From: Rhizobium sp. BK196
GTDB lineage: Bacteria; Pseudomonadota; Alphaproteobacteria; Rhizobiales; Rhizobiaceae
Direction of reading: 5' to 3'
DNA length: 64,000 bases
Assembly: GCF_014193255.1 (NCBI RefSeq)
Contig: NZ_JACHZB010000002.1
Span: 806,001-870,000, forward strand
The notes below the pieces were generated by a model, which worked only from the letters and a program-made list of their open reading frames with translations, had not been told where the DNA came from and searched no databases. Made by a program: the position numbers and the translations under genes. Shown one piece after another: positions 44,127-53,272 of this stretch (position 1 is its first letter; the number at the start of each line of letters is the position of its first letter).

Positions 44127-44873
44127 ATGCGCATTTTTCTCGTTCGACACGGCGAATCTCTCGGCAACATCACCGAGAGCGCCTACCGTCAGTTCGGCGA
44201 TCACAATGTTCCGCTGACGGAATGGGGTTATCGACAAGCGCTGGCAGCCGGGCGAGCCATCGCGTCCTATCTGGCAACGCTGCCTGTCGTTGCGCCGAAA
44301 GCGACCATCTGGCATTCGCCATATTTGCGAACGCGTCAGACCAAGGACGCGATCGTCGAGGCCTCGCCTGCAGACGCGATCGGTGATGTGCGTGAGGATT
44401 ATCTGCTGCGGGAGCAAGATTTTGGTCTGTTTACCGAGATTTACGACCGGGCCGAGCAGCGGCGGAAATTTCCTGAAGAGTTTGAGAAATGGGCGCGGCT
44501 TCGCAATAACAGCGGCAAATTCTATGCCCGTCCGCCTGATGGAGAGAGCCGTGCAGACGTTGCCCAGCGGGTGCGGCTGTTTCTGCAGACAGTCATGCAT
44601 GACATCGGCAGTGGCAACGACACTGCAATCATCGTCGGCCACGGCGTCACCAACCGTGCCTTCGAGATGAATTTCCTACATCACAGCGTCGAATGGTTCG
44701 AGCGCTCCGACAATCCGGGCAATGCCGATGTAACGCTAATCCACGGCACGCATACGGAAGGCTATCGCTCGACGCTTCTGCACAAGGCCGACGACCGCGA
44801 CCCGTCCGCTGCGACGGAAATGCGCTGCGCTCATGGTTCGGCACTGACGATCACACCGAAGTCTCGCGTCTAA
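44127..44873 (+). CDS. Histidine phosphatase family protein
   Basis: The 248-residue protein has the RHG motif at its N terminus (FLVRHGESLGN), whose histidine takes up phosphate. The second catalytic histidine is in IIVGHGVTNRAF near residue 173. Conserved arginine and glutamate positions are present (YLRTRQTKDAI). It is a cytoplasmic phosphatase or mutase of the phosphoglycerate-mutase-like superfamily; the substrate is unknown. It stands alone between the sugar locus and a penicillin-binding protein gene. Confidence 0.9.
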   Translation: MRIFLVRHGESLGNITESAYRQFGDHNVPLTEWGYRQALAAGRAIASYLATLPVVAPKATIWHSPYLRTRQTKDAIVEASPADAIGDVREDYLLREQDFGLFTEIYDRAEQRRKFPEEFEKWARLRNNSGKFYARPPDGESRADVAQRVRLFLQTVMHDIGSGNDTAIIVGHGVTNRAFEMNFLHHSVEWFERSDNPGNADVTLIHGTHTEGYRSTLLHKADDRDPSAATEMRCAHGSALTITPKSRV

Positions 44874-44976
44874 GGCTTATCGCCCAAAAGTGCGCAGCGG
44901 TTTTCACAAATGATATGCTGAACACAAAGACTTATGGCGCAGCATCTGATGCGCGGCACGCTTTTTGGTGCCACCC

Positions 44977-46701
44977 TCAATACGAGGCCAGCAAGTTCTG
45001 TCCGAAGTCGGGTTCAACGCCCAGGATCGGTGCAACGCGACTGATGATGTCATGCACCATCGGAGCGGCAGTATTCGTCGCGAAAGTAAGCCCATGCTGC
45101 CCGGTCAGCGGTTCGTCGATGAAGGACAGCACGACATATTTCGGTGCATCGATCGGGAAGGCCGCCAGATAGGCGTTGAAACTGAGAGTGTGCGAATAAT
45201 GGCCGTTCACGACCTTGTTTGCCGTGCCCGTCTTGCCGCCGACATGGAAGCCCGGCACGTCCGCCGTGCGCCCCGAGCCCTGCTCGCCATTCAGCTTGAA
45301 GAGATAGCGGATCGTATCACTGGTGCTTTTCTTGACGATCTGTTGTTCGGTTTTCGCCGCCTCTTCGGCCGAGCGCGGCAGGAAGGTTGGCTCTATGAGC
45401 TCGCCGCCATCGACCAGAGCGGCACCGGCGACGGCTGTCTGCAGCGGCGTGGTTGCGACGCCGTGGCCGAAGGAGATCGTGATCGAATTGATCTTCTTCC
45501 AAACCTTCGGCTGTGTCGGCGTTTTCACCTCCGGCAGCTCGGTCTGCATTTTGGTTAAGAGGCCAAAGCGTGTCAAATAGTCCTTCTGACGATCCATGCC
45601 GACCAAATCCATCATCCTTGCCGTGCCGATATTGGAGGAATAACGGAAGATTTCCGGAATTGTCAGCCAGCGGCGCGGCACGTCACGGTCGTCATGGATG
45701 GTGAAGCCGCCGTAATGCAACGGCCCGGTCGCGTCAAAACTGTCGGAGAGTTTCACCGTGCCGCTGTCGAGTGCCAATGCCATCGAGAAAGTCTTGAAGG
45801 TGGAGCCCATTTCGAAGGTGCCGTTCGACATGCGATTCAGCCAGCCTTCGCTGCCGGTCGCCTGCGGGTCGTTCGGATCAAAATCGGGAGCGGACGCCAT
45901 GGCGAGCACTTCGCCGGTATGGATGTCGAGAATAACGGCGCCAGCAGCCTTGCCCTTGTAGGTTGTGATCGCGTCGGTGACGACGTCATGAACGACATTC
46001 TGCGCGCGGATGTCGATCGACAGCTTCACCGGCTCCAGGTTTTCACGCACTGCCAGTCCGGTCGATTCCAGATCCGAAAGGCCCTGCATATCGAGATATT
46101 TCTCCATGCCGGCCATGCCCTTGTTATCGATATCGACATAGCCGAGAATGTGGGCCGCCGTGCGCCCGCCAGGATAGAAGCGCTTCACCTCGGGACGGAA
46201 GCCGATGGCAGGAAGGCCAAGAGCCAAAACCTCGCTTTGCTGCTTCGGCGTCAGCTGGCGACGCAGCCAGGTGAATTGCGAACGCTTGTCCGAGAGCTTC
46301 TGATAGAGTGCCTTCCGGTCGAGTTCGGGGAAGAGCTGGGTCAACTTCTCAACTGCTTCATCGACATCGACCATATGACTCGGTTCGGCAAACATCGATA
46401 CCGTGCGGATATCAGTCGCCAGAAGTTCGCCATTGCGATCGAGAATGTCGGGCCGGGAAGCCATGATCGGATTGGGCGGAATGCTCGATGTCGTCATGTT
46501 GGCGGCAAGGCCGTAATAGATCAGCTTGCCGAACATTCCAGCGTAGACGATGCCTAGGACGCCTGCGAGGGTGACGATGCGGCTTCTCGCCTGACGTGCC
46601 GTTCCGGCGGTCCTACGAGCGGCCCGCATGAAGGGGGCGGATTCGAAGGTGAGCCTTACCAGTCGACCGCTTCTGACGCTGATACTATGAATGATCGACA
46701 T
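44977..46701 (-). CDS. Class B penicillin-binding protein (FtsI/PBP3-like)
   Basis: From the likely start at 46701 the protein has 574 residues: a short cytoplasmic tail, one transmembrane segment (about 45-68), a pedestal domain and a transpeptidase domain. The active-site motifs are STFK (S300), SSN (355-357) and KTG (490-492). It crosslinks peptidoglycan in the periplasm. The canonical ftsI sits in the division and cell wall cluster, none of whose genes are here, so this is probably a second FtsI-like enzyme. A longer reading from 46746 adds residues without a better start signal. Confidence 0.9.
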   Translation of the reverse strand: MSIIHSISVRSGRLVRLTFESAPFMRAARRTAGTARQARSRIVTLAGVLGIVYAGMFGKLIYYGLAANMTTSSIPPNPIMASRPDILDRNGELLATDIRTVSMFAEPSHMVDVDEAVEKLTQLFPELDRKALYQKLSDKRSQFTWLRRQLTPKQQSEVLALGLPAIGFRPEVKRFYPGGRTAAHILGYVDIDNKGMAGMEKYLDMQGLSDLESTGLAVRENLEPVKLSIDIRAQNVVHDVVTDAITTYKGKAAGAVILDIHTGEVLAMASAPDFDPNDPQATGSEGWLNRMSNGTFEMGSTFKTFSMALALDSGTVKLSDSFDATGPLHYGGFTIHDDRDVPRRWLTIPEIFRYSSNIGTARMMDLVGMDRQKDYLTRFGLLTKMQTELPEVKTPTQPKVWKKINSITISFGHGVATTPLQTAVAGAALVDGGELIEPTFLPRSAEEAAKTEQQIVKKSTSDTIRYLFKLNGEQGSGRTADVPGFHVGGKTGTANKVVNGHYSHTLSFNAYLAAFPIDAPKYVVLSFIDEPLTGQHGLTFATNTAAPMVHDIISRVAPILGVEPDFGQNLLASY

Positions 46702-47055
46702 TGCCACACACCGCGAACAGAACGCACCAGCGCATAACCCAGCCATCAGCGTCGGCTCTCACGTGGGCCTGCGGATTTAAAGCCCTACAGGGCGGAACGT
46801 ATTCTCGCGACGCTGGTAGAACGTTTAAACTTCCTTCCATCTGCGACCTGGATGATTAACAAGATCTTATCGGACCGTGTGCATTTTGTCGCAGCGGCTC
46901 CGGCCCGACCACTGCAGAATTTAAAACGATTTTAAAATAACCACCTCGAAAGCTAATCGATTTTAATTTTATAGTTAAAATTTTCTTGTTGCAGCGCAAA
47001 AGAATTCGAGCGTAAATCTCTCCAAAGGTCGAATTTGCTCCTCGGAGGAACGCAT
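46702..47055. other. AT-rich intergenic region
   Basis: The stretch from about 46915 to 47030 is clearly AT-rich, with TTTAAAACGATTTTAAAAT and similar runs, in contrast to its GC-rich surroundings. It probably holds promoters for the divergent penicillin-binding protein gene and the small frame at 47056. I see no other gene. Confidence 0.45.
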
Positions 47056-47229
47056 ATGACTGTGACATTTCCGCTGACCGAAAAGCGCAATGCTGAGGAG
47101 TTGCTCAAGCATCTAATCCAGCACAACCTCTCCTATCCGGGAAACTGTGCCGTTTCGCTCAAGGCTCACGTGGCCCTTGTCACCTCTTCCCTTACGTTCG
47201 CGCTCAGCACCGCACGGACGGCTTGGTAG
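47056..47229 (+). CDS. Possible small protein, 57 aa
   Basis: I do not recognise this sequence. The ATG at 47056 has a very good GGAGGA ribosome-binding site seven bases upstream and follows an AT-rich region. The product starts MTVTFPLTEKRNAEELLKHL and ends in a serine/threonine-rich tail. It has no family match I can recall. The strong start signal is the main support; the coding character is weak, so it may not be a gene. Confidence 0.35.
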   Translation: MTVTFPLTEKRNAEELLKHLIQHNLSYPGNCAVSLKAHVALVTSSLTFALSTARTAW

Positions 47230-47574
47230 TGATCCGCAACCGGCTTTGATTTTTTGGACGACCGCTATCGGCCTCAGTCATTCGCACCCGGGAAGATCTG
47301 GTTGGAACGCGGTTTGGCGAGACAGGAAGCGGACTGCGCTCCCGTTTTTGATCATTGCCGAGTACGAATTCCAAAATAGGCGCATAGTCACTGGCCGTAG
47401 TGCCGCGTGCGGGTGTAGCGCCGTCCTCGCAGAGTAACGATCAGAGCAACACTCCCTGGGACATCAGAAACTCGACCTCAACCTTTTGGGAGACGGGAGG
47501 AGTTTTATGTTGTCGCAGATGAAAAATCTGATTTACTGGCACCACGCTGCTTGGCTTTGAGGGGGATATGGCCG
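47230..47574. other. Intergenic region with a short leader frame
   Basis: No full gene is supported. A 17-codon frame with a strong ribosome-binding site lies at 47507-47560, just before the L,D-transpeptidase start. Nothing else stands out. Confidence 0.4.
47507..47560 (+). CDS. Possible 17-aa leader peptide upstream of L,D-transpeptidase
   Basis: GGGAGGAG precedes an ATG at 47507 that opens a frame of 17 codons (MLSQMKNLIYWHHAAWL) ending in TGA at 47558, only 14 bases before the transpeptidase start. Its ribosome-binding site is stronger than that of the gene downstream, which suggests coupling or attenuation. The frame is too short to judge by composition. Confidence 0.35.
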   Translation: MLSQMKNLIYWHHAAWL

Positions 47575-48246
47575 ATGGTGTGGACCCGCAGGGATATTCT
47601 GCTTGGTGGATTGGCGTTACTTGGCGCAGGCGCAGTACAAAAGCCGGCTTTTGGCCAGGCGGCTTCCTATTTTGCCGGCACCGCCGTCGACAATGGCGTG
47701 ACGTTCAGGGCGACGAATTTCGCCAAGATCGAGAAGCAATGGCACCGCCAAGTTGTCAAGTATTTCAGCAGCGAGCCGATCGGCACCGTTGTTGTCGATA
47801 CACGGCATCATTTTCTCTATTTGATCATGGAGAACAAGACGGCCATTCGCTACGGCGTCGGCGTCGGCCGCGAGGGTTTCAAATGGTTTGGCCGCGCCAC
47901 GATCGATAGCAAATCGCTGTGGCCGCGCTGGACGCCGCCGCCGGAGATGCGCAAGCGGCATCCCGAACTGCCCGAATTCGTGGCGGGAGGCTCACCGAAG
48001 AATCCGCTCGGCCCCCGAGCCATGTATCTTTTGCGTGACGGCGTCGATACCGGCTATCGCTTCCATGGCACTTTGGAACCATGGAGCATCGGCAAGGATG
48101 CCTCCAGTGGCTGCATCCGGATGTTCAACGAAGACGCCATCGATCTTTACCAGCGTTGTCCAATCGGCACCGCGGTGCAGGTTCTGCCGCATATTGCCGA
48201 CCAGGCGCCCGCCGCCGAAGTCAGCCAGGCCACCCCGGTCGAATGA
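47575..48246 (+). CDS. L,D-transpeptidase (YkuD domain)
   Basis: The 223-residue protein begins with a twin-arginine-like signal sequence (TRRDILLGGLALLGAG) cleaved near FGQA. The YkuD domain has HGT (in YRFHGTLEP) and the catalytic cysteine motif SSGCIRM near residue 170. Such enzymes form 3-3 crosslinks in peptidoglycan or attach proteins to it in the periplasm. It is followed after 13 bases by an OmpA-like lipoprotein gene, so the two probably form a cell-envelope pair. Confidence 0.92.
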   Translation: MVWTRRDILLGGLALLGAGAVQKPAFGQAASYFAGTAVDNGVTFRATNFAKIEKQWHRQVVKYFSSEPIGTVVVDTRHHFLYLIMENKTAIRYGVGVGREGFKWFGRATIDSKSLWPRWTPPPEMRKRHPELPEFVAGGSPKNPLGPRAMYLLRDGVDTGYRFHGTLEPWSIGKDASSGCIRMFNEDAIDLYQRCPIGTAVQVLPHIADQAPAAEVSQATPVE

Positions 48247-48259
48247 GGAAACCACTCTG

Positions 48260-48796
48260 ATGTCTGTGTTGACCGCATATGCGAGACGCCTTGCCGCCTC
48301 GGCCATGCTCCTGGCGCTCACCGCCTGCACCACTACCGATATTGCTTCCGTAGAGGAGCCTACAGCAGCACCGCTGACCGGCCAGACCAATGATCCCGCG
48401 CCTGGTTTCGAGAACGTCAAGGCTGGCAGCGAAGAGGATTTCATTCTCAGTGTCGGCCGACGGATCTACTTCACGCAAGATTCCGCCAAGCTCGATACCG
48501 TCGCCATGACAACGCTGGACAATCAGGCTGCCTGGCTGAACAGGAACCCGGCCTGGCTGATCAAGCTGCAGGGATTTGCCGATGATTCCGGTTCGGAGTC
48601 GAAAATGAAGACCCTGTCGCAGCAGCGCGCCGATGCCGTCATGGCCTATCTTGTCTCGAAGGGCGTCGACGCCAGACGCATGTGGGCCAAGGGTTACGGT
48701 GCGGACCGCGAAGTTCGCGACTGCACGCAACGTTCCTGCAAAGTGCAGAACAGGCGTGTCGTCGCCAATTTGCGCACGGAGCGCGATGCAACCTGA
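48260..48796 (+). CDS. OmpA/Pal-like outer-membrane lipoprotein
   Basis: The 178-residue protein has a lipoprotein signal with lipobox LTAC (cysteine 23). A C-terminal OmpA domain follows (about 65-175) with IYFTQDSAKLD, LQGFADDSGSE, LSQQRADAVMAYLVSKGVD and NRRVVANLR, which binds peptidoglycan. It resembles Pal but is not next to tol genes. It probably works with the adjacent L,D-transpeptidase at the cell wall. Confidence 0.92.
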   Translation: MSVLTAYARRLAASAMLLALTACTTTDIASVEEPTAAPLTGQTNDPAPGFENVKAGSEEDFILSVGRRIYFTQDSAKLDTVAMTTLDNQAAWLNRNPAWLIKLQGFADDSGSESKMKTLSQQRADAVMAYLVSKGVDARRMWAKGYGADREVRDCTQRSCKVQNRRVVANLRTERDAT

Positions 48797-49074
48797 TTGC
48801 AATTTCCTGGCTTATGACGTCAACCCGTGGGAGGCTTAACCCCTCCGCATCCAACGGCCATTCGTGAGCCGACGAAATGTCGGCGCTCGATTTGGGTTGA
48901 AGCCCCCTACCCCGTCTCATCAATAGTGATGAAGCCAAGCATCCGGCCTTCATCTTCCTCAAGGCTCCGCCAGGCTGCACACTGGTAATGCGGCCGCGGA
49001 CCCGGCGTTCGGCGCGCGCGCAGCGTCTAAGGCATTGAACCTGTATCCGTTTAAGGATGCTTTGCAGGCTGGAC

Positions 49075-50391
49075 ATGTACATGAAGCTTTCGTACCGCGT
49101 TCCTCGCATGTTCCTTCGTGCGACGTTTGCCGTCAGTGCACTCGTCCTTCTCACCGGTATTGCGTCGCCAGCTCTCGCCGACAGCACGCCCTTTGCTCCG
49201 CAAACGAAAATCCGCCTGACGGTTGTCCAATGGATGCCATCCAAGGGTGAGTTTGAGCGATGGGATGCGATCGGCGGCGAATACACAGTTTCGAATGAGG
49301 GCGCAGTCTCCCTGCCCTTTCTGGGATCGCTGTCCGTTGGAAATCTCGACAATGCCGGCCTCACCCGGGAAATCGCCAAACGCCTGCAGGAAAAGATGGG
49401 TTTGGCCCAGATACCTGCGGTCACCATCGACGTTCTCGACTACCCGTCCATTTACGTCGTGGGAGACGTAACCACGCCGGGGGAATACAAGTTCCGGTCT
49501 GGCCTCAGCGTCCTGCAATCCCTGGCTATGAGCGGCGGCCCGCTGCGGCCGGCGGCACGGCAGCGATCGCAGACGATCACGCTTGCCGGAGACCTGCGGG
49601 AAATAGAGCATTCACTGCTGCGCAGCTCCGCAAAGCTCGCGCGGCTTCAAGCGGAGATGGCCGGAGCGAAGGAGATAACCTTCGAGCGGCCGCCCGCCGC
49701 CGACCAGCAATATGCGGCCAGTATCTATGACGAGGAGAGGGTCATATTTCAGGCTCGCGCAAGTGCGCTGGAAAGGCAGTCGACGGCGCTCGTCGAATTG
49801 CGCGATCTCCTGAAGGCGGAAATCGATGCGCTTGAGGAGAAGCTGAAAGGCTCGGATGACAATATCCAGTCCGTGGAGGAACAGCTGGTCAGCGTCAAGA
49901 CGCTGGTCGAAAAAGGCCTCACGATCACCTCGCGCCAGATGGATCTGGAGCGGTTGCTCAACACCTATCGGTCTGACAAGCTGGATCTTGTCACAGCTAT
50001 CATGCGAGGGCGTCAAGCGATCAACGAGACGACGCGCAATCTCGAGGGACTTTCCGACACGCGCCGGAATGAAGTCGCTTCCGAAGTACAGTCGGAGAAG
50101 GCCAATCTCGATCAACTGAGATTAAAGCGCGACACGACGCAACAACTGCTTCTCGAAGAACTCGCCAGCAGCGGCAACGTGAATGAACGCGGTGAAGAAC
50201 TTCCGCTGACCTTCACCGTAAGCCGGCGCGACAACGGACAGGTTGCAGAATTCCAGGCCTCCGAAACGACGGAACTGGCGCCAGGTGACGTGGTCAGAGT
50301 AACCCAGAACCGCATTGCGGATACGCCCTCCGAAGACGCTGCTGCGCTGCCTGTTCAGACAGAGGCGCATATGAGTCAGGTGAGCCGGTGA
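49075..50391 (+). CDS. Polysaccharide export protein, ExoF/Wza-like
   Basis: This protein of about 438 residues has a signal peptide ending ALA-DS and an N-terminal polysaccharide export domain (about 45-120, GGEYTVSNEGAVSLPFLG). An SLBB segment follows (YVVGDVTTPGEYKFRSG, LSVLQSLAMSGG), then a long helical coiled-coil region (about 180-370) in place of the usual Wza end. This layout is like ExoF of succinoglycan export, an outer-membrane/periplasmic component. Starts at 49057, 49075 and 49081 are possible; 49075 fits the AGG spacing best. Confidence 0.87.
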   Translation: MYMKLSYRVPRMFLRATFAVSALVLLTGIASPALADSTPFAPQTKIRLTVVQWMPSKGEFERWDAIGGEYTVSNEGAVSLPFLGSLSVGNLDNAGLTREIAKRLQEKMGLAQIPAVTIDVLDYPSIYVVGDVTTPGEYKFRSGLSVLQSLAMSGGPLRPAARQRSQTITLAGDLREIEHSLLRSSAKLARLQAEMAGAKEITFERPPAADQQYAASIYDEERVIFQARASALERQSTALVELRDLLKAEIDALEEKLKGSDDNIQSVEEQLVSVKTLVEKGLTITSRQMDLERLLNTYRSDKLDLVTAIMRGRQAINETTRNLEGLSDTRRNEVASEVQSEKANLDQLRLKRDTTQQLLLEELASSGNVNERGEELPLTFTVSRRDNGQVAEFQASETTELAPGDVVRVTQNRIADTPSEDAAALPVQTEAHMSQVSR

Positions 50392-50471
50392 GGCGCGAAA
50401 CGCACGTTCCGCAGCCAGGCTTTCTGCGGACGGTTGAGCATCATCATTGGATAAATGGCTAGGGGCACCTG

Positions 50472-51980
50472 ATGACTTTGCGCATGACCCCACCCAGCAG
50501 CCAGACTTACACTCAAATCCTCAAATCGACGATGCTGATGGGCGGCTCCTCGCTCGTGAACGTCGCACTCAGCATTATCAGAAACAAGGCCGTGGCCGTT
50601 CTGCTCGGGCCCGAAGGTGTCGGGCTCATGGGCCTTTACGGATCAATCCTCGACATCGCGCAAGCGATTGCCGGGCTCGGTGTGGGAAGCAGCGGCGTGC
50701 GCCAGATTGCCGAAGCTGCGGGCACCGATGACGCAGAAAGGATCGCGCGATCGGCGACAGTGCTCAGACGCCTATCGATGGTGCTCGCATTGCTTGGTGC
50801 GCTCCTGCTCGCCGCGCTGGCATTCCCAGTCTCGAATTTCACCTTCGGCGACTACCAGCATGCAAGTGGCATTGCATTGCTGTCGCTGGCAATCTTCTGT
50901 CGACTGGTTTCTGCGGGGCAGACTGCGTTGATCCAGGGCCTGCGGGGCATTGCAGATCTTGCCCGCATCAATGTGCTTGCCGGGCTTTTCGGCACAGCGG
51001 TCAGCATCCCGCTGATTTATCTGTTTGGCATGCAGGCGATCGCACCGTCCCTTGTGGTGATCGCGGCTGCCTCGATCCTTCCGAGCTGGTGGTACAGCCG
51101 GCGGATCTGCCCGCATCCTTCGCCAATGCCCGCGCGCCAGTTCGGCCGGGAAGTGTCGGCACTGCTCAGGCTCGGCTTCGTCTTCATGGCAAGCGGGCTT
51201 CTGACCTTCGGTGCAGCCTATGCCATCCGGCTCATCGTGCTAAAGGAGGGGGGCGTCATGGCGGCGGGATTGTATCAGGCAGCCTGGGGCCTTGGCGGCC
51301 TCTACGCCGGCTTCATCCTGCAGGCGATGGGAACGGATTTCTATCCGCGCCTGACCGCAGCAGCGGACAACAATGCCGAATGCAATCGCCTGGTCAACGA
51401 ACAGGCGGAAATCAGCATGCTGCTTGCCGGTCCCGGCCTGCTCGCCACGCTGACCCTGGCGCCGCTCATGATGAGCTTATTCTATTCCGCAGAGTTTCAC
51501 GGGGCAGTAGATCTCTTACGCTGGATCTGCCTTGGAATGATGCTCCGGATTATCTCGTGGCCAATGGGCTTCATTGTCGTCGCGAAGCGCACTCAGGCGA
51601 TTTTCTTCTGGACGGAGGTAGCGGCAGCAGTCGTGCATGTGGGGCTCGCCTGGCTCTTCGTATCGCTGCTCGGCACGCCAGGAGCCGGCATGGCGTTTTT
51701 CGGTCTCTATGTCTGGCACAGCATCCTGGTCTACGTGATCGTGCGGCGTCTGACCGGCTTTCGCTGGTCGTCCGCCAATCATAGACACGCGCTGCTTTTC
51801 CTGCCCGCATCGGCACTGGTATTCCTGACCTTCGCGGTCCTGCCACTCTGGCCGGCGACGGCAATTGGCTTCGTTGCCGTAGCAGTCTGCGGGCTCTATT
51901 CGCTGCGTATGCTGATCGACCTGCTTCCGCCGGAATCCGTGCCTTCCATCGTCCGTGGATGGATTGCGAAATCCGCATAA
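50472..51980 (+). CDS. O-antigen/oligosaccharide flippase, Wzx type
   Basis: The 502-residue integral membrane protein has about twelve hydrophobic segments and the typical start MLMGGSSLVNVALSIIRNKA followed by GPEGVGLMGLYGS. It flips lipid-linked repeat units across the inner membrane. It is the last gene before a strong terminator and lies downstream of the export protein gene. Its substrate is presumably the sugar unit made by the minus-strand genes that follow. Confidence 0.92.
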   Translation: MTLRMTPPSSQTYTQILKSTMLMGGSSLVNVALSIIRNKAVAVLLGPEGVGLMGLYGSILDIAQAIAGLGVGSSGVRQIAEAAGTDDAERIARSATVLRRLSMVLALLGALLLAALAFPVSNFTFGDYQHASGIALLSLAIFCRLVSAGQTALIQGLRGIADLARINVLAGLFGTAVSIPLIYLFGMQAIAPSLVVIAAASILPSWWYSRRICPHPSPMPARQFGREVSALLRLGFVFMASGLLTFGAAYAIRLIVLKEGGVMAAGLYQAAWGLGGLYAGFILQAMGTDFYPRLTAAADNNAECNRLVNEQAEISMLLAGPGLLATLTLAPLMMSLFYSAEFHGAVDLLRWICLGMMLRIISWPMGFIVVAKRTQAIFFWTEVAAAVVHVGLAWLFVSLLGTPGAGMAFFGLYVWHSILVYVIVRRLTGFRWSSANHRHALLFLPASALVFLTFAVLPLWPATAIGFVAVAVCGLYSLRMLIDLLPPESVPSIVRGWIAKSA

Positions 51981-51982
51981 CG

Positions 51983-52020
51983 AACAATGCGCGCATCGCC
52001 CGATGCGCGCATTGTTTTTT
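51983..52020. terminator. Strong intrinsic terminator
   Basis: AACAATGCGCGCATC, loop GCCC and GATGCGCGCATTGTT form a perfect 15-base stem. A T-run follows on the plus strand (six T in total) and the A-rich side serves the minus strand. It ends the flippase transcript and can also serve the convergent aminotransferase transcript. Confidence 0.9.
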
Positions 52021-52054
52021 GGATGCGAATATTTTCGTCGAGCGAATAGTCTAA

Positions 52055-53272
52055 TCAGGCGAGAGCAACGTCCACGATGCGTTGTACGCCCGAGGGTTCG
52101 ATAGCAACCACCGAAAGGGCTTCGCGAAGCGCCTCAACAACCCTTTCGGTATCGGCTACCGTCATCTGGGCATAGAGCGGCAGGATGATCGTGTGCTGCT
52201 GCGCTGACACACTTTGCAGCAGGCTCGTGGCAGCGCGGTGGGAGCTCTTGTCGGAGTAGGCTCCCTCCAGATGAATGTTCATCACCCCGCGCCGCGTCGA
52301 GATCCCCTGATCGAGCAGGATCTGCATGACGGCGCGCTGGTCGACGGTATCGGGCAGTCTCACACAAAAACTCTGCCAATTGCTGCGAGCCCAACGCGGT
52401 TCGGCCGGCAAAGATAATCCGGGTATCGTGGACAGGCGTTCGCAATACTGCTCGGCGAGCAGCCTGCGCTGCGCAATCAGCTCCGGCAGCCGCCGCAACT
52501 GCTCGCGTCCAACAGCGGCCTGAAGGTCAGTCATACGGTAGTTATAACCCAGTTCGTCATAGTCTTCGAAAATAACCTGTTTCGAGCCGTGACGGACAGT
52601 ATCCGTGATGCTCATGCCATGCTGGCGCCACAGCCGGAACTTCCGGTCATATTCGGGATTAGCGGTGGTCAACATGCCGCCATCACCCGTCGTGACGACC
52701 TTCCGGGGATGGAAGGAGAAGCAGGCAATGTCGCCATGCGCTTTGCCGATCTTTTCCCAGCGTCCATCCCAGAGGATTTCGCTCCCCGTCGCGCAGGCCG
52801 CATCTTCGATAACCGGTATCTGATGGCGCCTGCCGATCTCCACGATCGAGCGGAGATCGCAAGGCATGCCGAGCTGATGCACGCAGAGAATTGCCTTGGT
52901 GCGGGGTGTGATTGCCGCTTCGATCAGGCTGGCATCGATATTGTAGCCGTCCGCCTCGATGTCGACAAAAACAGGCACCCCATCGCAGTAGCGAACGGCA
53001 TTCGCGGTTGCGATGAACGAATGGCTGACCGTGATGACTTCATCGCCGGCACTGACACCGACAGCCATCAAAGCAAGATGCAGCGCAGTCGTGCAGTTGG
53101 AGACGGCGCAGGCATGCGCCGCACCGACAAAGGCGGCAAATTCGCTCTCGAAAGCGGCGACCTCCGGCCCCTGCGTCACCCATCCTGACAGAATAACGCG
53201 GCGTGCGGCCTCGGCCTCCTCCTCTCCAAGAACAGGCTTGGCGACCGGAATTGTCGATGGTGACGGGCTCAT
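52055..53272 (-). CDS. DegT/DnrJ/EryC1/StrS family aminotransferase
   Basis: This 405-residue PLP enzyme has the cofactor lysine K191 in FSFHPRKVVTTGDGG and family motifs SNCTTALHLALMAVGV and PVIEDAACATGS. It transfers an amino group to a keto-sugar nucleotide. The start at 53272 has GGAGG nine bases upstream. It overlaps the end of the epimerase gene by four bases. As last gene of the minus-strand operon it may act on the product of that epimerase or dehydratase. Confidence 0.92.
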   Translation of the reverse strand: MSPSPSTIPVAKPVLGEEEAEAARRVILSGWVTQGPEVAAFESEFAAFVGAAHACAVSNCTTALHLALMAVGVSAGDEVITVSHSFIATANAVRYCDGVPVFVDIEADGYNIDASLIEAAITPRTKAILCVHQLGMPCDLRSIVEIGRRHQIPVIEDAACATGSEILWDGRWEKIGKAHGDIACFSFHPRKVVTTGDGGMLTTANPEYDRKFRLWRQHGMSITDTVRHGSKQVIFEDYDELGYNYRMTDLQAAVGREQLRRLPELIAQRRLLAEQYCERLSTIPGLSLPAEPRWARSNWQSFCVRLPDTVDQRAVMQILLDQGISTRRGVMNIHLEGAYSDKSSHRAATSLLQSVSAQQHTIILPLYAQMTVADTERVVEALREALSVVAIEPSGVQRIVDVALA

